From DATFQI01 sp963816955 (GTDB lineage: Bacteria; Actinomycetota; Thermoleophilia; Solirubrobacterales; Solirubrobacteraceae), in assembly GCA_963816955.1 (NCBI GenBank), contig CAWFME010000001.1, positions 1 through 64,000 of the forward strand: a stretch of DNA of 64,000 nucleotides, given 5' to 3'. This document shows, piece by piece, positions 18,452 through 25,747 of the stretch (its first letter is position 1; each line of letters opens with the position of its first letter). The translations under genes were made by a program, and so were the position numbers. The notes under the pieces were generated by a model. The model worked only from the letters and a program-made list of their open reading frames with translations. It was not told the DNA's origin and did no database searches.

Positions 18452-18604
18452 GTCGCGCCGCGCGGCGATCACGGCGACCGCGGCGACGATGGCGAGGATG
18501 CCGCCGGCCAGCAGCGGCTTCGGGGCGTAGGTCGGCCCGTACTTCCGGCGCAGGAAGAACTTCGCGCCGTTCCAGACCACCATGCCCAGCAGCTTGTAGA
18601 ACAT
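18440..18604 (-). CDS. 54-residue single-pass membrane protein
   Basis: Reads MFYKLLGMVVWNGAKFF at the N-terminus, then a basic segment (LRRKYGPTYAPK). One hydrophobic helix follows at about residues 31-47, with a positively charged tail ending RRDGSS. Charges on both sides leave topology uncertain. The function is unknown. Reality is supported by full codon-level coherence, placement 9 bases after the argG stop, and a TAGGCT -10-like box six bases upstream of the ATG. That box suggests a leaderless transcript of its own. It is not predicted by length-filtered gene finders. Confidence 0.72.
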   Translation of the reverse strand: MFYKLLGMVVWNGAKFFLRRKYGPTYAPKPLLAGGILAIVAAVAVIAARRDGSS

Positions 18605-18613
18605 GGCCCGAGC

Positions 18614-19924
18614 CTACCCCTCGTCGCCGGATCCCACGCGGTGCGCCATCCGCGACTGCAGCGTCCACAGCTCGATGAAGCCGGGCGAGGCGTTCTGGGA
18701 GAACAGGCCGCCGGACTCCGCGAACGTCGCGAGCTGCGCGTCGTAGACCGCGTTCGGGCTCGCGCGCGTGACCACGCGCACGTTGCCCTTGAAGAGCTTC
18801 AGCCCGATCGTGCCCGTGACCCGCCGGTTGACGTGCTCGATGTAGGCCTCCAGGTCGGTCCGCAGCGGCTCCCACCACAGCCCCGCGTAGACGAGGTAGG
18901 CCCACTTCTGGTCCAGGCCCGGCTTGAACTGGTTCTGGTGGATCGTGCCGGTCAGGCGCTCGAGCTCGCGGTGCGCCTTGAGCAGGATCGCGGCCGCGGG
19001 CACCTCGTAGATGTCACGCACCTTCAGGCCGACGATGCGGTCCTCGATGTGATCGACGATCCCGACCCCGTGGCGCATCCCGATCTCGGCCGTGCGCTCG
19101 ATCAACTCGACGAGCCCGAGCCGCTCGCCGTCGAGCGCGATCGGGACGCCCGCCTCGAAGGCGATCTCGACGGTCTGGCCCTCGTCGGGCGCCAGCTCGG
19201 GCCGGGTGACGAGCTGGAAGACGTCGTCGTCGGGCGCGTGCGAGAGGTCCTCGATCCACTTGCCCTCCGAGGAGCGCCCCCAGAGGTTGTCGTCGATCGA
19301 GTACGGCGCGCTCTCCGTTCCGCCCTTGACCGGGATCCCGTGCTTGCGCGCGTACGCGATCTCCTCGTCGCGGCCCATCGCCCACGAGCGGACGGGCGCG
19401 ATCACCTTCAGCTCGGGCGCGAGCGTCGCCACCGTGCCCTCGATGCGGACCTGATCGTTGCCCTTGCCCGTGCAGCCGTGGGCGATCGTGTCGCAGCCGG
19501 TCTTGCGCGCGTACTCGACCGCGAGCTTGGCGATCAGCGGGCGGCCGAGCGCCGTGAAGAGCGGGTAGCCGTCGCCGTAGTCGGCGTTGGCCTTGATCGC
19601 CGGGAGCACGTACTCGCTCGCGAACTCCTCGCGCGCGTCGACGACGTGGCAGTCGAGCGCGCCGAGCTGGAGCGCCTTGCCGCGCACGACCTCGTAATCC
19701 TCGCCCGGCTGCCCGAGGTTGACGGTGAGGGCGACGACCTCCGCCTCGTACTCGTCCTGGATCCACTTGAGCATCACGCTCGTGTCCAGCCCGCCGCTGT
19801 AGAGCAGGAGCACGCGCCCCACCTCGCCGCGCTGTGCGAGGTATCCGGCGACCCGCGTGGAGTCGGGATCGGCGACACGGTGGACTTCTGTGTGGGCGGA
19901 GGGATCGCGCGGCTCGTCGCTCAT
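18614..19924 (-). CDS. argG: Argininosuccinate synthase
   Basis: A 436-residue enzyme that condenses citrulline and aspartate using ATP, the penultimate step of arginine biosynthesis. The N-terminal PP-loop is LLYSGGLDTSVM (about residues 39-50). It also carries the signatures GCTGKGNDQVRIE and GTESAPYSIDDNLWGRS. Length is somewhat above the roughly 400 usual because of about 30 extra N-terminal residues. ATG at 19924 is preceded by TACGCT nine bases upstream, indicating a very short leader. It is unlinked to argCJBD, which lies about 15 kb away on the same strand. It is divergent from the riboswitch-controlled surface operon. Confidence 0.96.
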   Translation of the reverse strand: MSDEPRDPSAHTEVHRVADPDSTRVAGYLAQRGEVGRVLLLYSGGLDTSVMLKWIQDEYEAEVVALTVNLGQPGEDYEVVRGKALQLGALDCHVVDAREEFASEYVLPAIKANADYGDGYPLFTALGRPLIAKLAVEYARKTGCDTIAHGCTGKGNDQVRIEGTVATLAPELKVIAPVRSWAMGRDEEIAYARKHGIPVKGGTESAPYSIDDNLWGRSSEGKWIEDLSHAPDDDVFQLVTRPELAPDEGQTVEIAFEAGVPIALDGERLGLVELIERTAEIGMRHGVGIVDHIEDRIVGLKVRDIYEVPAAAILLKAHRELERLTGTIHQNQFKPGLDQKWAYLVYAGLWWEPLRTDLEAYIEHVNRRVTGTIGLKLFKGNVRVVTRASPNAVYDAQLATFAESGGLFSQNASPGFIELWTLQSRMAHRVGSGDEG

Positions 19925-20035
19925 GGCCGCGACAGCGTAGAACGACGCCGCTCGTGGCCGTCGTGAGGTTCGAGCATCGGACGTCCGTCCATAGGGTGTT
20001 CAACCCATTCACGTCTCCTGCCGATGAAGGGAGTG

Positions 20036-20111
20036 CTGACCAGGGCAAACCCGTCGCGAGGCGGGGACGCAAAGCCAGGGGTCTCGCATCGTGCGAGATG
20101 GCCCGGTTGCC
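20036..20111 (+). promoter_or_regulatory. Cyclic di-GMP-I riboswitch (GEMM motif) aptamer
   Basis: The conserved GEMM-I core is plain: CAGGGCAAACC at 20041-20051, then a CCCGTC-GCGA-GGCGGG hairpin with a GNRA tetraloop. GGGACGCAAAGCC follows at 20064-20076. A second hairpin, TCTCGCA-TCG-TGCGAGA (20082-20098), comes next, and GGTTGCC at 20105-20111 closes the aptamer. In GEMM-I the GNRA loop docks on the second helix, and c-di-GMP stacks at the three-helix junction. It lies in the 274-bp leader region between argG and the TasA-like gene, oriented with the surface operon. It therefore senses c-di-GMP to control that operon. Confidence 0.93.
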
Positions 20112-20114
20112 GGC

Positions 20115-20168
20115 GGCGACCTCAACCGAGAGCTCGTCACACGACTGCGCGGACGCCGCGAGGTCGCC
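20115..20168 (+). promoter_or_regulatory. Candidate expression-platform stem of the c-di-GMP riboswitch
   Basis: GGCGACCTC at 20115-20123 is perfectly complementary to GAGGTCGCC at 20160-20168, with 36 bases between, part of which can form GC-rich inner pairs. It begins four bases after the aptamer. It ends 15 bases before the AGGAGCG ribosome binding site of the first gene, and only CGCAACCCTTTCCCC lies in between. There is no proper U-tract, so a transcription terminator is not clear. The switch may act on translation or through Rho. Confidence 0.5.
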
Positions 20169-20198
20169 CGCAACCCTTTCCCCAGGAGCGTCATCCCC

Positions 20199-20768
20199 AT
20201 GTCACGTCTGTCCGTCCTCGTCTCCCGCCCGCGGCGCACGCTCGCGGCGCTCGCGACGGTGTTGGTGGCCGTCGGCATCACCGCTGCCTCCGGCGCCAAC
20301 TTCACCGCCACCTCGGCCAACGCGGACACCACGTTCGCCACCGGCACGCTGACGATCGAGAACTCCAAGGACGCCGCCGCGATCTTCACCAGCACCGCCG
20401 ACATGCGCCCCGGCGACCCGGCCCGTACCGGCGAGGTCGACATCAAGAACACCGGCTCGCTGTCCGGCGTCTTCAAGCTCAAGCGCGGCACGGTCGTCGA
20501 CAGCGACGCGACGTACAAGCTCTCGACCAAGCTCGACCTCGTCGTCAAGGACTGCGGCAGCTTCGCCTCCGGCACGCCGACCTGCGACCCCGGCGATGAC
20601 GTCAAGTACACGGGCACCGTCGCCGCCATGAGCAGCGACGTCGCGCTCGGCACCTTCGCCGGCGCCGAGAAGCACCGCTACGAGTTCAGCGTCACCGTCA
20701 ACACCTCGGCGGACAACAACTACCAGGGCGTGACCTCGGTCGTGCCCTTCTCCTGGACCGCTTCCTAA
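20199..20768 (+). CDS. TasA/camelysin-like secreted surface protein
   Basis: A 189-residue exported protein. The signal region has an Arg-rich start (SRPRRTLAALA) and hydrophobic core to about residue 31, followed by GANFTATSANADTTFATGT. This resembles SipW substrates, where an A-x-F segment and a TFxAGT-like block follow the cleavage site. The body has the TasA-like layout, with LTIENSKDAAAIFTS and MRPGDPARTGEVDIKNTGS beginning a beta-sandwich. One Cys pair (KDCGS and PTCDP) may form a disulfide. AGGAGCG lies about nine bases before the ATG. It is the first gene of the c-di-GMP-controlled operon, 22 bases before the peptidase. TasA polymerises into biofilm fibres in Bacillus; an equivalent role here is inferred. 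Confidence 0.82.
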   Translation: MSRLSVLVSRPRRTLAALATVLVAVGITAASGANFTATSANADTTFATGTLTIENSKDAAAIFTSTADMRPGDPARTGEVDIKNTGSLSGVFKLKRGTVVDSDATYKLSTKLDLVVKDCGSFASGTPTCDPGDDVKYTGTVAAMSSDVALGTFAGAEKHRYEFSVTVNTSADNNYQGVTSVVPFSWTAS

Positions 20769-20790
20769 GCGGTCCCGGACAGGACTCCTC

Positions 20791-21321
20791 ATGGCCCGCC
20801 GCATCGCACGAGCGTTCTCGGCGCTCGTGCTCGCGGCGGGCCTGCTCTTCGGCGCCGTCCTCGTGCTGCCCGCCGCGCTCGGCTGGCAGCGCTACGTGAT
20901 CGTCAGCGGCTCGATGACCGGCACCTACGACCGCGGCTCGCTCGTCCTGGACGAGGTCGTGCCGGTCTCCGACCTGCGCGAGGGCGACGTCATCACCTAC
21001 CGCCCGCCGGCCGGCGCCGGCCCCGACGGCCTCGTCACGCACCGGATCGCCGAGATCACGACCGACCAGGTCGGCCGCCGGACGTTCCGCACCAAGGGCG
21101 ACGCCAACGAGACCGCCGACCCGTGGACGTTCCACCTCCCGCAGGGCGATCAGGCCCGCGTCCGGGCCGGCGTGCCCTACGCCGGCTTCGCGCTCGCCGC
21201 GCTCGGGCGGCGCGACCTGCGGATCCTGATCGTCGGCGTGCCCGCGGCGCTGATCGCGCTCATGAGCATCGCCGGCCTCTGGCGAGAGGCGGGCCTCGAG
21301 GCCGCGGCGGTGCCGCGATGA
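20791..21321 (+). CDS. Signal peptidase I, SipW/ER type
   Basis: A 176-residue membrane protease with an N-terminal membrane helix (about residues 8-31), a periplasm-side catalytic domain and a C-terminal helix (about 143-163). The nucleophile is Ser41 in VSGSMTGTY. The general base is His84 in LVTHRI, in place of the Lys of bacterial Lep enzymes. The conserved Asp is residue 104 in KGDANE. This Ser-His-Asp arrangement defines the SipW/Sec11 class, which processes TasA-type exports. It lies between the TasA-like gene and the Ig-repeat gene, overlapping the latter by ATGA, so it very probably matures both neighbours. Confidence 0.93.
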   Translation: MARRIARAFSALVLAAGLLFGAVLVLPAALGWQRYVIVSGSMTGTYDRGSLVLDEVVPVSDLREGDVITYRPPAGAGPDGLVTHRIAEITTDQVGRRTFRTKGDANETADPWTFHLPQGDQARVRAGVPYAGFALAALGRRDLRILIVGVPAALIALMSIAGLWREAGLEAAAVPR

Positions 21322-23381
21322 AGCGGGTCCTCACCCTCGCCGTGCTGCTCGCCGCCGCCGCATTCTCGGGCGGCGTCGGCCGTTCCCAGGCCACCTTCGT
21401 CGCCGGCTCCAACCAGGCCGCGACCACGTTCGCGACCTCGCCCGCCTTCAACGGCGTCGCCGTCTCGCTCACCGACCCCGGCACGCCGCTGCGCGCCTCC
21501 GTCCCGCTCTCGGCGACCGCCAGCTCCGACCGCGCGCTCGTCTCCGTCACGCTCCAGCGCTCGCCCGCCGGGGCCGGCACCTGGACGACGATCTGCGCGC
21601 CCTCCGCGCCGCCCTACTCCTGCTCGTGGGACAGCACCGGGGTCACCGACGGCCTCTACGACCTGCGCGCCGTCGCGCTCGACGCCTCGGGCTACTCGCG
21701 CACCAGCAGCGTCGGCTCGCGCCGCGTCGACAACACCGCCCCGGCGACCGGCGTGAGCGCCGCGACCCCGCTCACCGGCACCCCGACCGTCACCGCCACC
21801 GCGACCGACGGCGGCAGCGGCGTGATCTCCGTCGCGCTCGACGCCCGCCCGTCCTCCGGCGGGTCCTGGACCCCGATCTGCACCAAGGGCAGCGCGCCTT
21901 ACACCTGCTCCTGGGACACGACGGCGCTCGCCGACGGCGCCTGGGACGTCCGCGCCACCGCCACCGACGCGGCCGGCAACACGTCCACGGCGACGACGAC
22001 CAACCGGATCGTCGACAACACCGCCCCCACGATCACGCTCACGAACCCGGGCAGCCCGATCGGCGGCACGGTCACGCTGAGCTCGACGACCGGTGACGGC
22101 GCCGGCTCGGGCGTGGCGTCCGTCGCCTACCAGTACCGGACGAGCCCGGCCGGGGCCTGGACCGCCGCCTGCTCGTCGTCGACCGCGCCGTTCTCCTGCA
22201 GCTGGGCCACCCCGGCCACCGGCATCTACGACCTGCGCGCGACCGCCACCGACGGCGTGGGCAAGCCGACGACGTCCGCGGTCGTATCGGCGCGACAGGT
22301 CGACAACACGGCACCGGTGACGGCCACGATCAGCAATCCCGGCAGCCCGCTGCGCGGCGCCGTCACCCTCAGCGGCACGGGCGCGGACGCGAACTCCGCG
22401 ATGGCCTCGATGCGCTTCGAGTACAAGCCGAGCGCCGGCAGCACCTGGAGCACGGCCTGCACCGACGTCACGCCGCCGTCGCCGTTCTCGTGCTCATGGG
22501 ACACGACCGCGGTCGCCGACGGCAGCTACGACGTGCGCTCTGTGGCGGTGGACGCCGCCGGCAACGTGCGCAACTCGGCGACGATCACGGCGCGCATCGT
22601 CGACAACAACGATCCGGCCCTGACCGTCACGAGTCCCGGGATGTTCCGCGGCACGACGACGATCAGCGCCACCGCGACCGACGCCATGGGCATCGCCGCC
22701 GCCGGCGTGTCGATCCAGTACAGCCTCGCCGGCGCCGGCAGCTGGACGACGATCTGCGTCGACGCCACCGCGCCCTACACCTGCAGCTGGAACTCGGCGG
22801 GCCGGACCGACGGCGCCTACGACATCCGGGCGATCGCCCAGGACACGCAGGGCTTCCAGGGCACGTCGGCGCTCGGCAGCGCTTACGTCAACAACACCGG
22901 GCCGACCGGCAGCGACATCCAGGGCACCAACGGCAACGTCAACGACCGGCTCGACGCCGGCGACACCGTGGTCTTCAGCTACAGCGCGGCGATCACCCCG
23001 TCGTCGATCCTCGCGGGCTGGAACGGCGCCGCGCCGGCGGCGATCCGCGTGCGGGTCAACAACAACGGCACCACGGACTCGATGGAGTTCTACAACGCGG
23101 CGAACACCACGCCGCTCGGGCTGCTGGCCTCCGGGACGGTGCTGTCGATCTCCCTCGACTATGTCAGCGGTCCGGCGGTGTTCAACGCCACGATCTCCCG
23201 CTCGGGCTCGACATTCACGGTCACGATCGGCTCGCTGGTCTCGGGCACCGTCTCGTCCAGCGCGAAGGGAAGGAACGACATGGTCTGGCACCCGGGCTCC
23301 CAGGCGACGAGCCAGGCGACGGGCATCTCCGTCTGGCCGACGACGGTGACCGAGTCGGGCGCGAACGACAACGACTTCTGA
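21318..23381 (+). CDS. Secreted protein with five Cys-paired Ig-like repeats
   Basis: A 687-residue exported protein. The signal peptide (MKRVLTLAVLLAAAAFSGGV) is followed by SQATFVAGSNQAATTFATS, the same post-signal pattern as the TasA-like protein, so SipW processing is likely. Five Ig-like repeats of 95-99 residues follow, each with a Cys, about 8-12 residues, then CSW and a DGxYDxRAxAxDxxG strand. The linkers read RxVDNTAP. The last ~150 residues are different (GDTVVFSYSAAITPSS) and may form a terminal adhesive or anchoring domain. There is no LPxTG or C-terminal membrane anchor. It starts inside the peptidase stop (ATGA) and ends TGATG into the next gene, so the operon is translationally coupled. 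It is probably a surface matrix or adhesin component. Confidence 0.82.
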   Translation: MKRVLTLAVLLAAAAFSGGVGRSQATFVAGSNQAATTFATSPAFNGVAVSLTDPGTPLRASVPLSATASSDRALVSVTLQRSPAGAGTWTTICAPSAPPYSCSWDSTGVTDGLYDLRAVALDASGYSRTSSVGSRRVDNTAPATGVSAATPLTGTPTVTATATDGGSGVISVALDARPSSGGSWTPICTKGSAPYTCSWDTTALADGAWDVRATATDAAGNTSTATTTNRIVDNTAPTITLTNPGSPIGGTVTLSSTTGDGAGSGVASVAYQYRTSPAGAWTAACSSSTAPFSCSWATPATGIYDLRATATDGVGKPTTSAVVSARQVDNTAPVTATISNPGSPLRGAVTLSGTGADANSAMASMRFEYKPSAGSTWSTACTDVTPPSPFSCSWDTTAVADGSYDVRSVAVDAAGNVRNSATITARIVDNNDPALTVTSPGMFRGTTTISATATDAMGIAAAGVSIQYSLAGAGSWTTICVDATAPYTCSWNSAGRTDGAYDIRAIAQDTQGFQGTSALGSAYVNNTGPTGSDIQGTNGNVNDRLDAGDTVVFSYSAAITPSSILAGWNGAAPAAIRVRVNNNGTTDSMEFYNAANTTPLGLLASGTVLSISLDYVSGPAVFNATISRSGSTFTVTIGSLVSGTVSSSAKGRNDMVWHPGSQATSQATGISVWPTTVTESGANDNDF
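21466..22890 (+). repeat. Five tandem Ig-like coding repeats of 285-297 bp
   Basis: The first Cys codons of successive units lie at 21594, 21879, 22170, 22458 and 22755, spacings of 285, 291, 288 and 297 bases. Each unit carries the C...CSW...DGxYD pattern. Divergence between units is considerable, so the array looks old rather than recently amplified. Confidence 0.8.
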
Positions 23382-24412
23382 TGGCCGGCCGTCTCCCCCA
23401 GCTCTCGCGCGGCTCGATGGCGCTCGTGTTGAACGCCCTGCTCGCGCTGCTCGCGCTCGGGCTGGCGTTCGCGCCGGCCGGCGAGGGCGCCCCGCAGCTG
23501 CGACTGGCGAGCGCATCCGGGGCGCTGTCGCTCTCGAACTCCAAGGAGGGCGCGGCGGTCTTCCGGGCGGAGGCGATGCGCCCCGGCGAGGAGGCCAGCG
23601 GCTCCGTGACGATCACCAACACGGGCACGGTCAGCGCGGCGCTCTCGCTCGCGCCCGAGGCGCCGGCCGACTCGCCGGGCAACGGCGGCGGCAAGCTCTC
23701 GAACCGGCTCGCGCTGCTCGTGATCGACGTGACGACGGTGAGCGCACCCGTGACGGTCTACGCGGGCACGCTCAAGCAGATGGCGCTCACCGACGTGGGC
23801 ACGCTCGCGCCCGGGGCGCACCGGACCTACCTGTTCGTGGCCACGCTGCCGCCGGCCGGCAACGCGGACAACGCCTACCAGGGCGCGGCGCTGACGACCG
23901 GCTTCCGCTGGACCGCCGCGGGCATCGAATCGCCCACCCCGGAACCGACGACGACGCCGAGCCCGACCGCGACGCCGGCGCCGGTGTCGACGGCGGCGCC
24001 CAGCGGCGGCGGGTCCGCGCCCGCGCCCGGCCCCGCTCCGCCCGGGGTAACGCCGCCCCCGGCCGACCCGGCCACCGCCGACCCGGCCACCGCCGACCCG
24101 ACCGGCGAGCTGCTCGGCGCGCAGCTGTTCGCGCTGCCCGCGGCGACGAGGAAGTGCATCAGCCGCCGCAAGTTCGCGATCCACGTGCGGCGCCCGAGAG
24201 GCATGACGTTCAAGTCGATCGCGATCTCGGTCAACGGCCGCGCCAAGGTGCGCCTGAAGGGCCTCAAGGCCAAGAAGGTCAAGGCCACCGTCAACCTCAA
24301 GGGGCTGCCGGCGGGCAAGGTGACCGTGAAGATCACGGCCGTGACGAGCACGGGCCGCAAGGCGGTCTCCAAGCGCACGTACACCACGTGCGCGAAGAAG
24401 CGGAAGCGCTAG
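23381..24412 (+). CDS. Second TasA-like surface protein with Pro-rich linker and basic C-terminal domain
   Basis: A 343-residue exported protein. The signal sequence (hydrophobic MALVLNALLALLALGLAFA) is followed by ALSLSNSKEGAAVF and MRPGEEASGSVTITNTGT. These are clearly paralogous to ENSKDAAAIF and MRPGDPARTGEVDIKNTGS in the first gene of the operon. A Pro/Thr/Ala linker (about residues 185-240) leads to a very basic C-terminal Ig-like domain bounded by two Cys (ATRKCISRR and YTTCAKKRKR). The Lys/Arg tail could bind an anionic wall polymer or DNA. It starts one base inside the preceding stop codon (TGATG) and is the last gene of the operon, ending in a hairpin. Confidence 0.8.
   Translation: MAGRLPQLSRGSMALVLNALLALLALGLAFAPAGEGAPQLRLASASGALSLSNSKEGAAVFRAEAMRPGEEASGSVTITNTGTVSAALSLAPEAPADSPGNGGGKLSNRLALLVIDVTTVSAPVTVYAGTLKQMALTDVGTLAPGAHRTYLFVATLPPAGNADNAYQGAALTTGFRWTAAGIESPTPEPTTTPSPTATPAPVSTAAPSGGGSAPAPGPAPPGVTPPPADPATADPATADPTGELLGAQLFALPAATRKCISRRKFAIHVRRPRGMTFKSIAISVNGRAKVRLKGLKAKKVKATVNLKGLPAGKVTVKITAVTSTGRKAVSKRTYTTCAKKRKR
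24065..24094 (+). repeat. Two tandem copies of a 15-bp unit in the Pro-rich linker
   Basis: GACCCGGCCACCGCC occurs twice head to tail, encoding DPATA-DPATA, with a partial third copy (GACCCGACC). It is a slippage-prone spot in the linker of the second TasA-like protein, so linker length may vary between strains. Confidence 0.75.
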
Positions 24413-24427
24413 CCGCTGCGGCTAGCG
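24407..24427. terminator. Convergent hairpin containing both stop codons
   Basis: CGCTAGCCG-CTG-CGGCTAGCG is a perfect 9-bp stem with a 3-base loop. The TAG of the surface operon lies in the left arm, and the TAG of the opposing 24422-24943 gene lies in the right arm. It would work for both directions, but neither side has a U-run. Confidence 0.55.
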
Positions 24428-24943
24428 GAGGCCGAGGCCGCCGCCGTCGCGCTCGTAGCGGAAGCCCTCGCCGTCGTCGTCCTCGACGTAGCCCGCGTCC
24501 TCGGGCTGCTCCTCGGAGTCGCGCTGCTCGGCGAGCCAGCGCGCGCCCGCCAGATCGGTCCGGCCCGCCGCCTCGTCGAAGATCCGCCCGGCGTCGACCC
24601 CGAGCTTCTCGGCGCTGCGCCGGTGCAGCGGGGCGACCAGCAGCGCCTCGTGGTCGTCGTCGGCCTGCGCGAGGCTGAGCCCGACGAGCCCGAGCACGAG
24701 CGGCCGCGGGCTGTCCAGCCGCACCGCGAGCGCCGCGATCCGCTCGCTCCAGACCTGCAGCAGCCCGGAGCGGGTGCGGTCGATGCCGGCGCGGAAGGCC
24801 GCCTGCTCGCGCGGCGTGGACTCCGTGAAGGCGTTGATCGCGCGCGCGATCTCCGAGTCCTCCGCGCACGGGATGCGGCTGCGGTAGTAGCCGCCCCCTC
24901 CGGGCGCCTGCAGACGCGAGAGCTCGGTGCGGACGTCGGTCAT
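24422..24943 (-). CDS. Uncharacterised 173-residue protein
   Basis: I do not recognise the family. It is a soluble, mainly helical protein. The N-terminus, MTDVRTELSRLQAPGGGGYY, leads to IPCAEDSEIARAINAFTE and a helical middle (FRAGIDRTRSGLLQVWSERIAALAVRL). An acidic, low-complexity tail (EEQPEDAGYVEDDDGEG) follows. No signal peptide is seen. ATG at 24943 has GAGG five bases upstream; a TTG five codons earlier is possible. It follows the cyclase-family gene by 18 bases, so it is probably the last gene of the TPP-enzyme/cyclase operon. Confidence 0.65.
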   Translation of the reverse strand: MTDVRTELSRLQAPGGGGYYRSRIPCAEDSEIARAINAFTESTPREQAAFRAGIDRTRSGLLQVWSERIAALAVRLDSPRPLVLGLVGLSLAQADDDHEALLVAPLHRRSAEKLGVDAGRIFDEAAGRTDLAGARWLAEQRDSEEQPEDAGYVEDDDGEGFRYERDGGGLGLR

Positions 24944-24961
24944 CGCGTCCTCAGTCAACCA

Positions 24962-25747
24962 CTATCCGGATCCGCCTGCAGAGCGACGCGGCACGAGCGC
25001 GAGCACGCGGGCCGGGCTGCCGGTGCCGCCGACGAGCTTCAGCGGCGCCACCACGATGACCGCGCCGGTCGCCGGCAGCCGCGCCAGGTTCGCGAGCTGG
25101 GTGATGCCGTACTTGCCGGCGCCGAGCACGAAGTTGTGGACCGGGAACGGCGGCTCGAACGAGTGCGCGGCGCCCGCGTCGGTCCCGACCGTCTCCACCC
25201 CCACGCCGGCCAGGCCGCTGTCCGCGAGCGCCCGGGCGCACTCGGCGTCGAAGCCCGGCGTGTGCGGGCCGGTCTCGTTCGCGTTGAGGAACGCGGCCTC
25301 GTCGTGGGCGCGGGCGTCCCAGCCCGTGCGCAGCAGCAGCCAGCCGCCCTCGGGCAGCGGGCCGTGCTCGGCCTCGAACGCGCGCAGCTCGTCGACGGTG
25401 AGGACGTAGTCGGGGTCCTCGGCCGCCTCGGCGGACTTGTCGATCACGACGGCCGGCCCGACGAGCCGCTCGGGCGGCACGGACGCGACGTCCTCGCCGT
25501 CGCGGCCGGTGATCCAGTGGATCGGCGCGTCGAAGTGCGTGCCCACGTGCTCGCCGATCTCCAGCCAGTACCACGCCCAGGCGGGCCCGCGGTCGTCGTA
25601 CGCGCTGATCTCGTGGCGCGTGAGCCCGGGCGTGTCGGCGAACGGCTCGGGCAGCTTCAGCACCGGCGTCCGCTCGCTGAGCGGCTGGGTGAGGTCGATC
25701 ACCTCGACGCCGGCGAGCAGCTCGGCGAGGGACTGGGCTTGGGTCAC
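24962..25747 (-). CDS. Cyclase family protein (kynurenine formamidase-like metal hydrolase)
   Basis: A 261-residue member of the cyclase superfamily. The metal-binding signature HVGTHFDAPIHW (H-x-G-T-H-x-D-x-P-x-H) is at about residue 60. Family-typical IDLTQPLSERTPV is at the N-terminus, and VGVETVGTDAG plus FPVHNFVLGAGKYGI lie in the C-terminal half. Members hydrolyse amides or lactones such as N-formylkynurenine; the substrate here is unknown. The start is GTG at 25747, overlapping the TPP-enzyme stop as GTGA, so the two are translationally coupled and probably act on related metabolites. Confidence 0.85.
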   Translation of the reverse strand: MTQAQSLAELLAGVEVIDLTQPLSERTPVLKLPEPFADTPGLTRHEISAYDDRGPAWAWYWLEIGEHVGTHFDAPIHWITGRDGEDVASVPPERLVGPAVVIDKSAEAAEDPDYVLTVDELRAFEAEHGPLPEGGWLLLRTGWDARAHDEAAFLNANETGPHTPGFDAECARALADSGLAGVGVETVGTDAGAAHSFEPPFPVHNFVLGAGKYGITQLANLARLPATGAVIVVAPLKLVGGTGSPARVLALVPRRSAGGSG

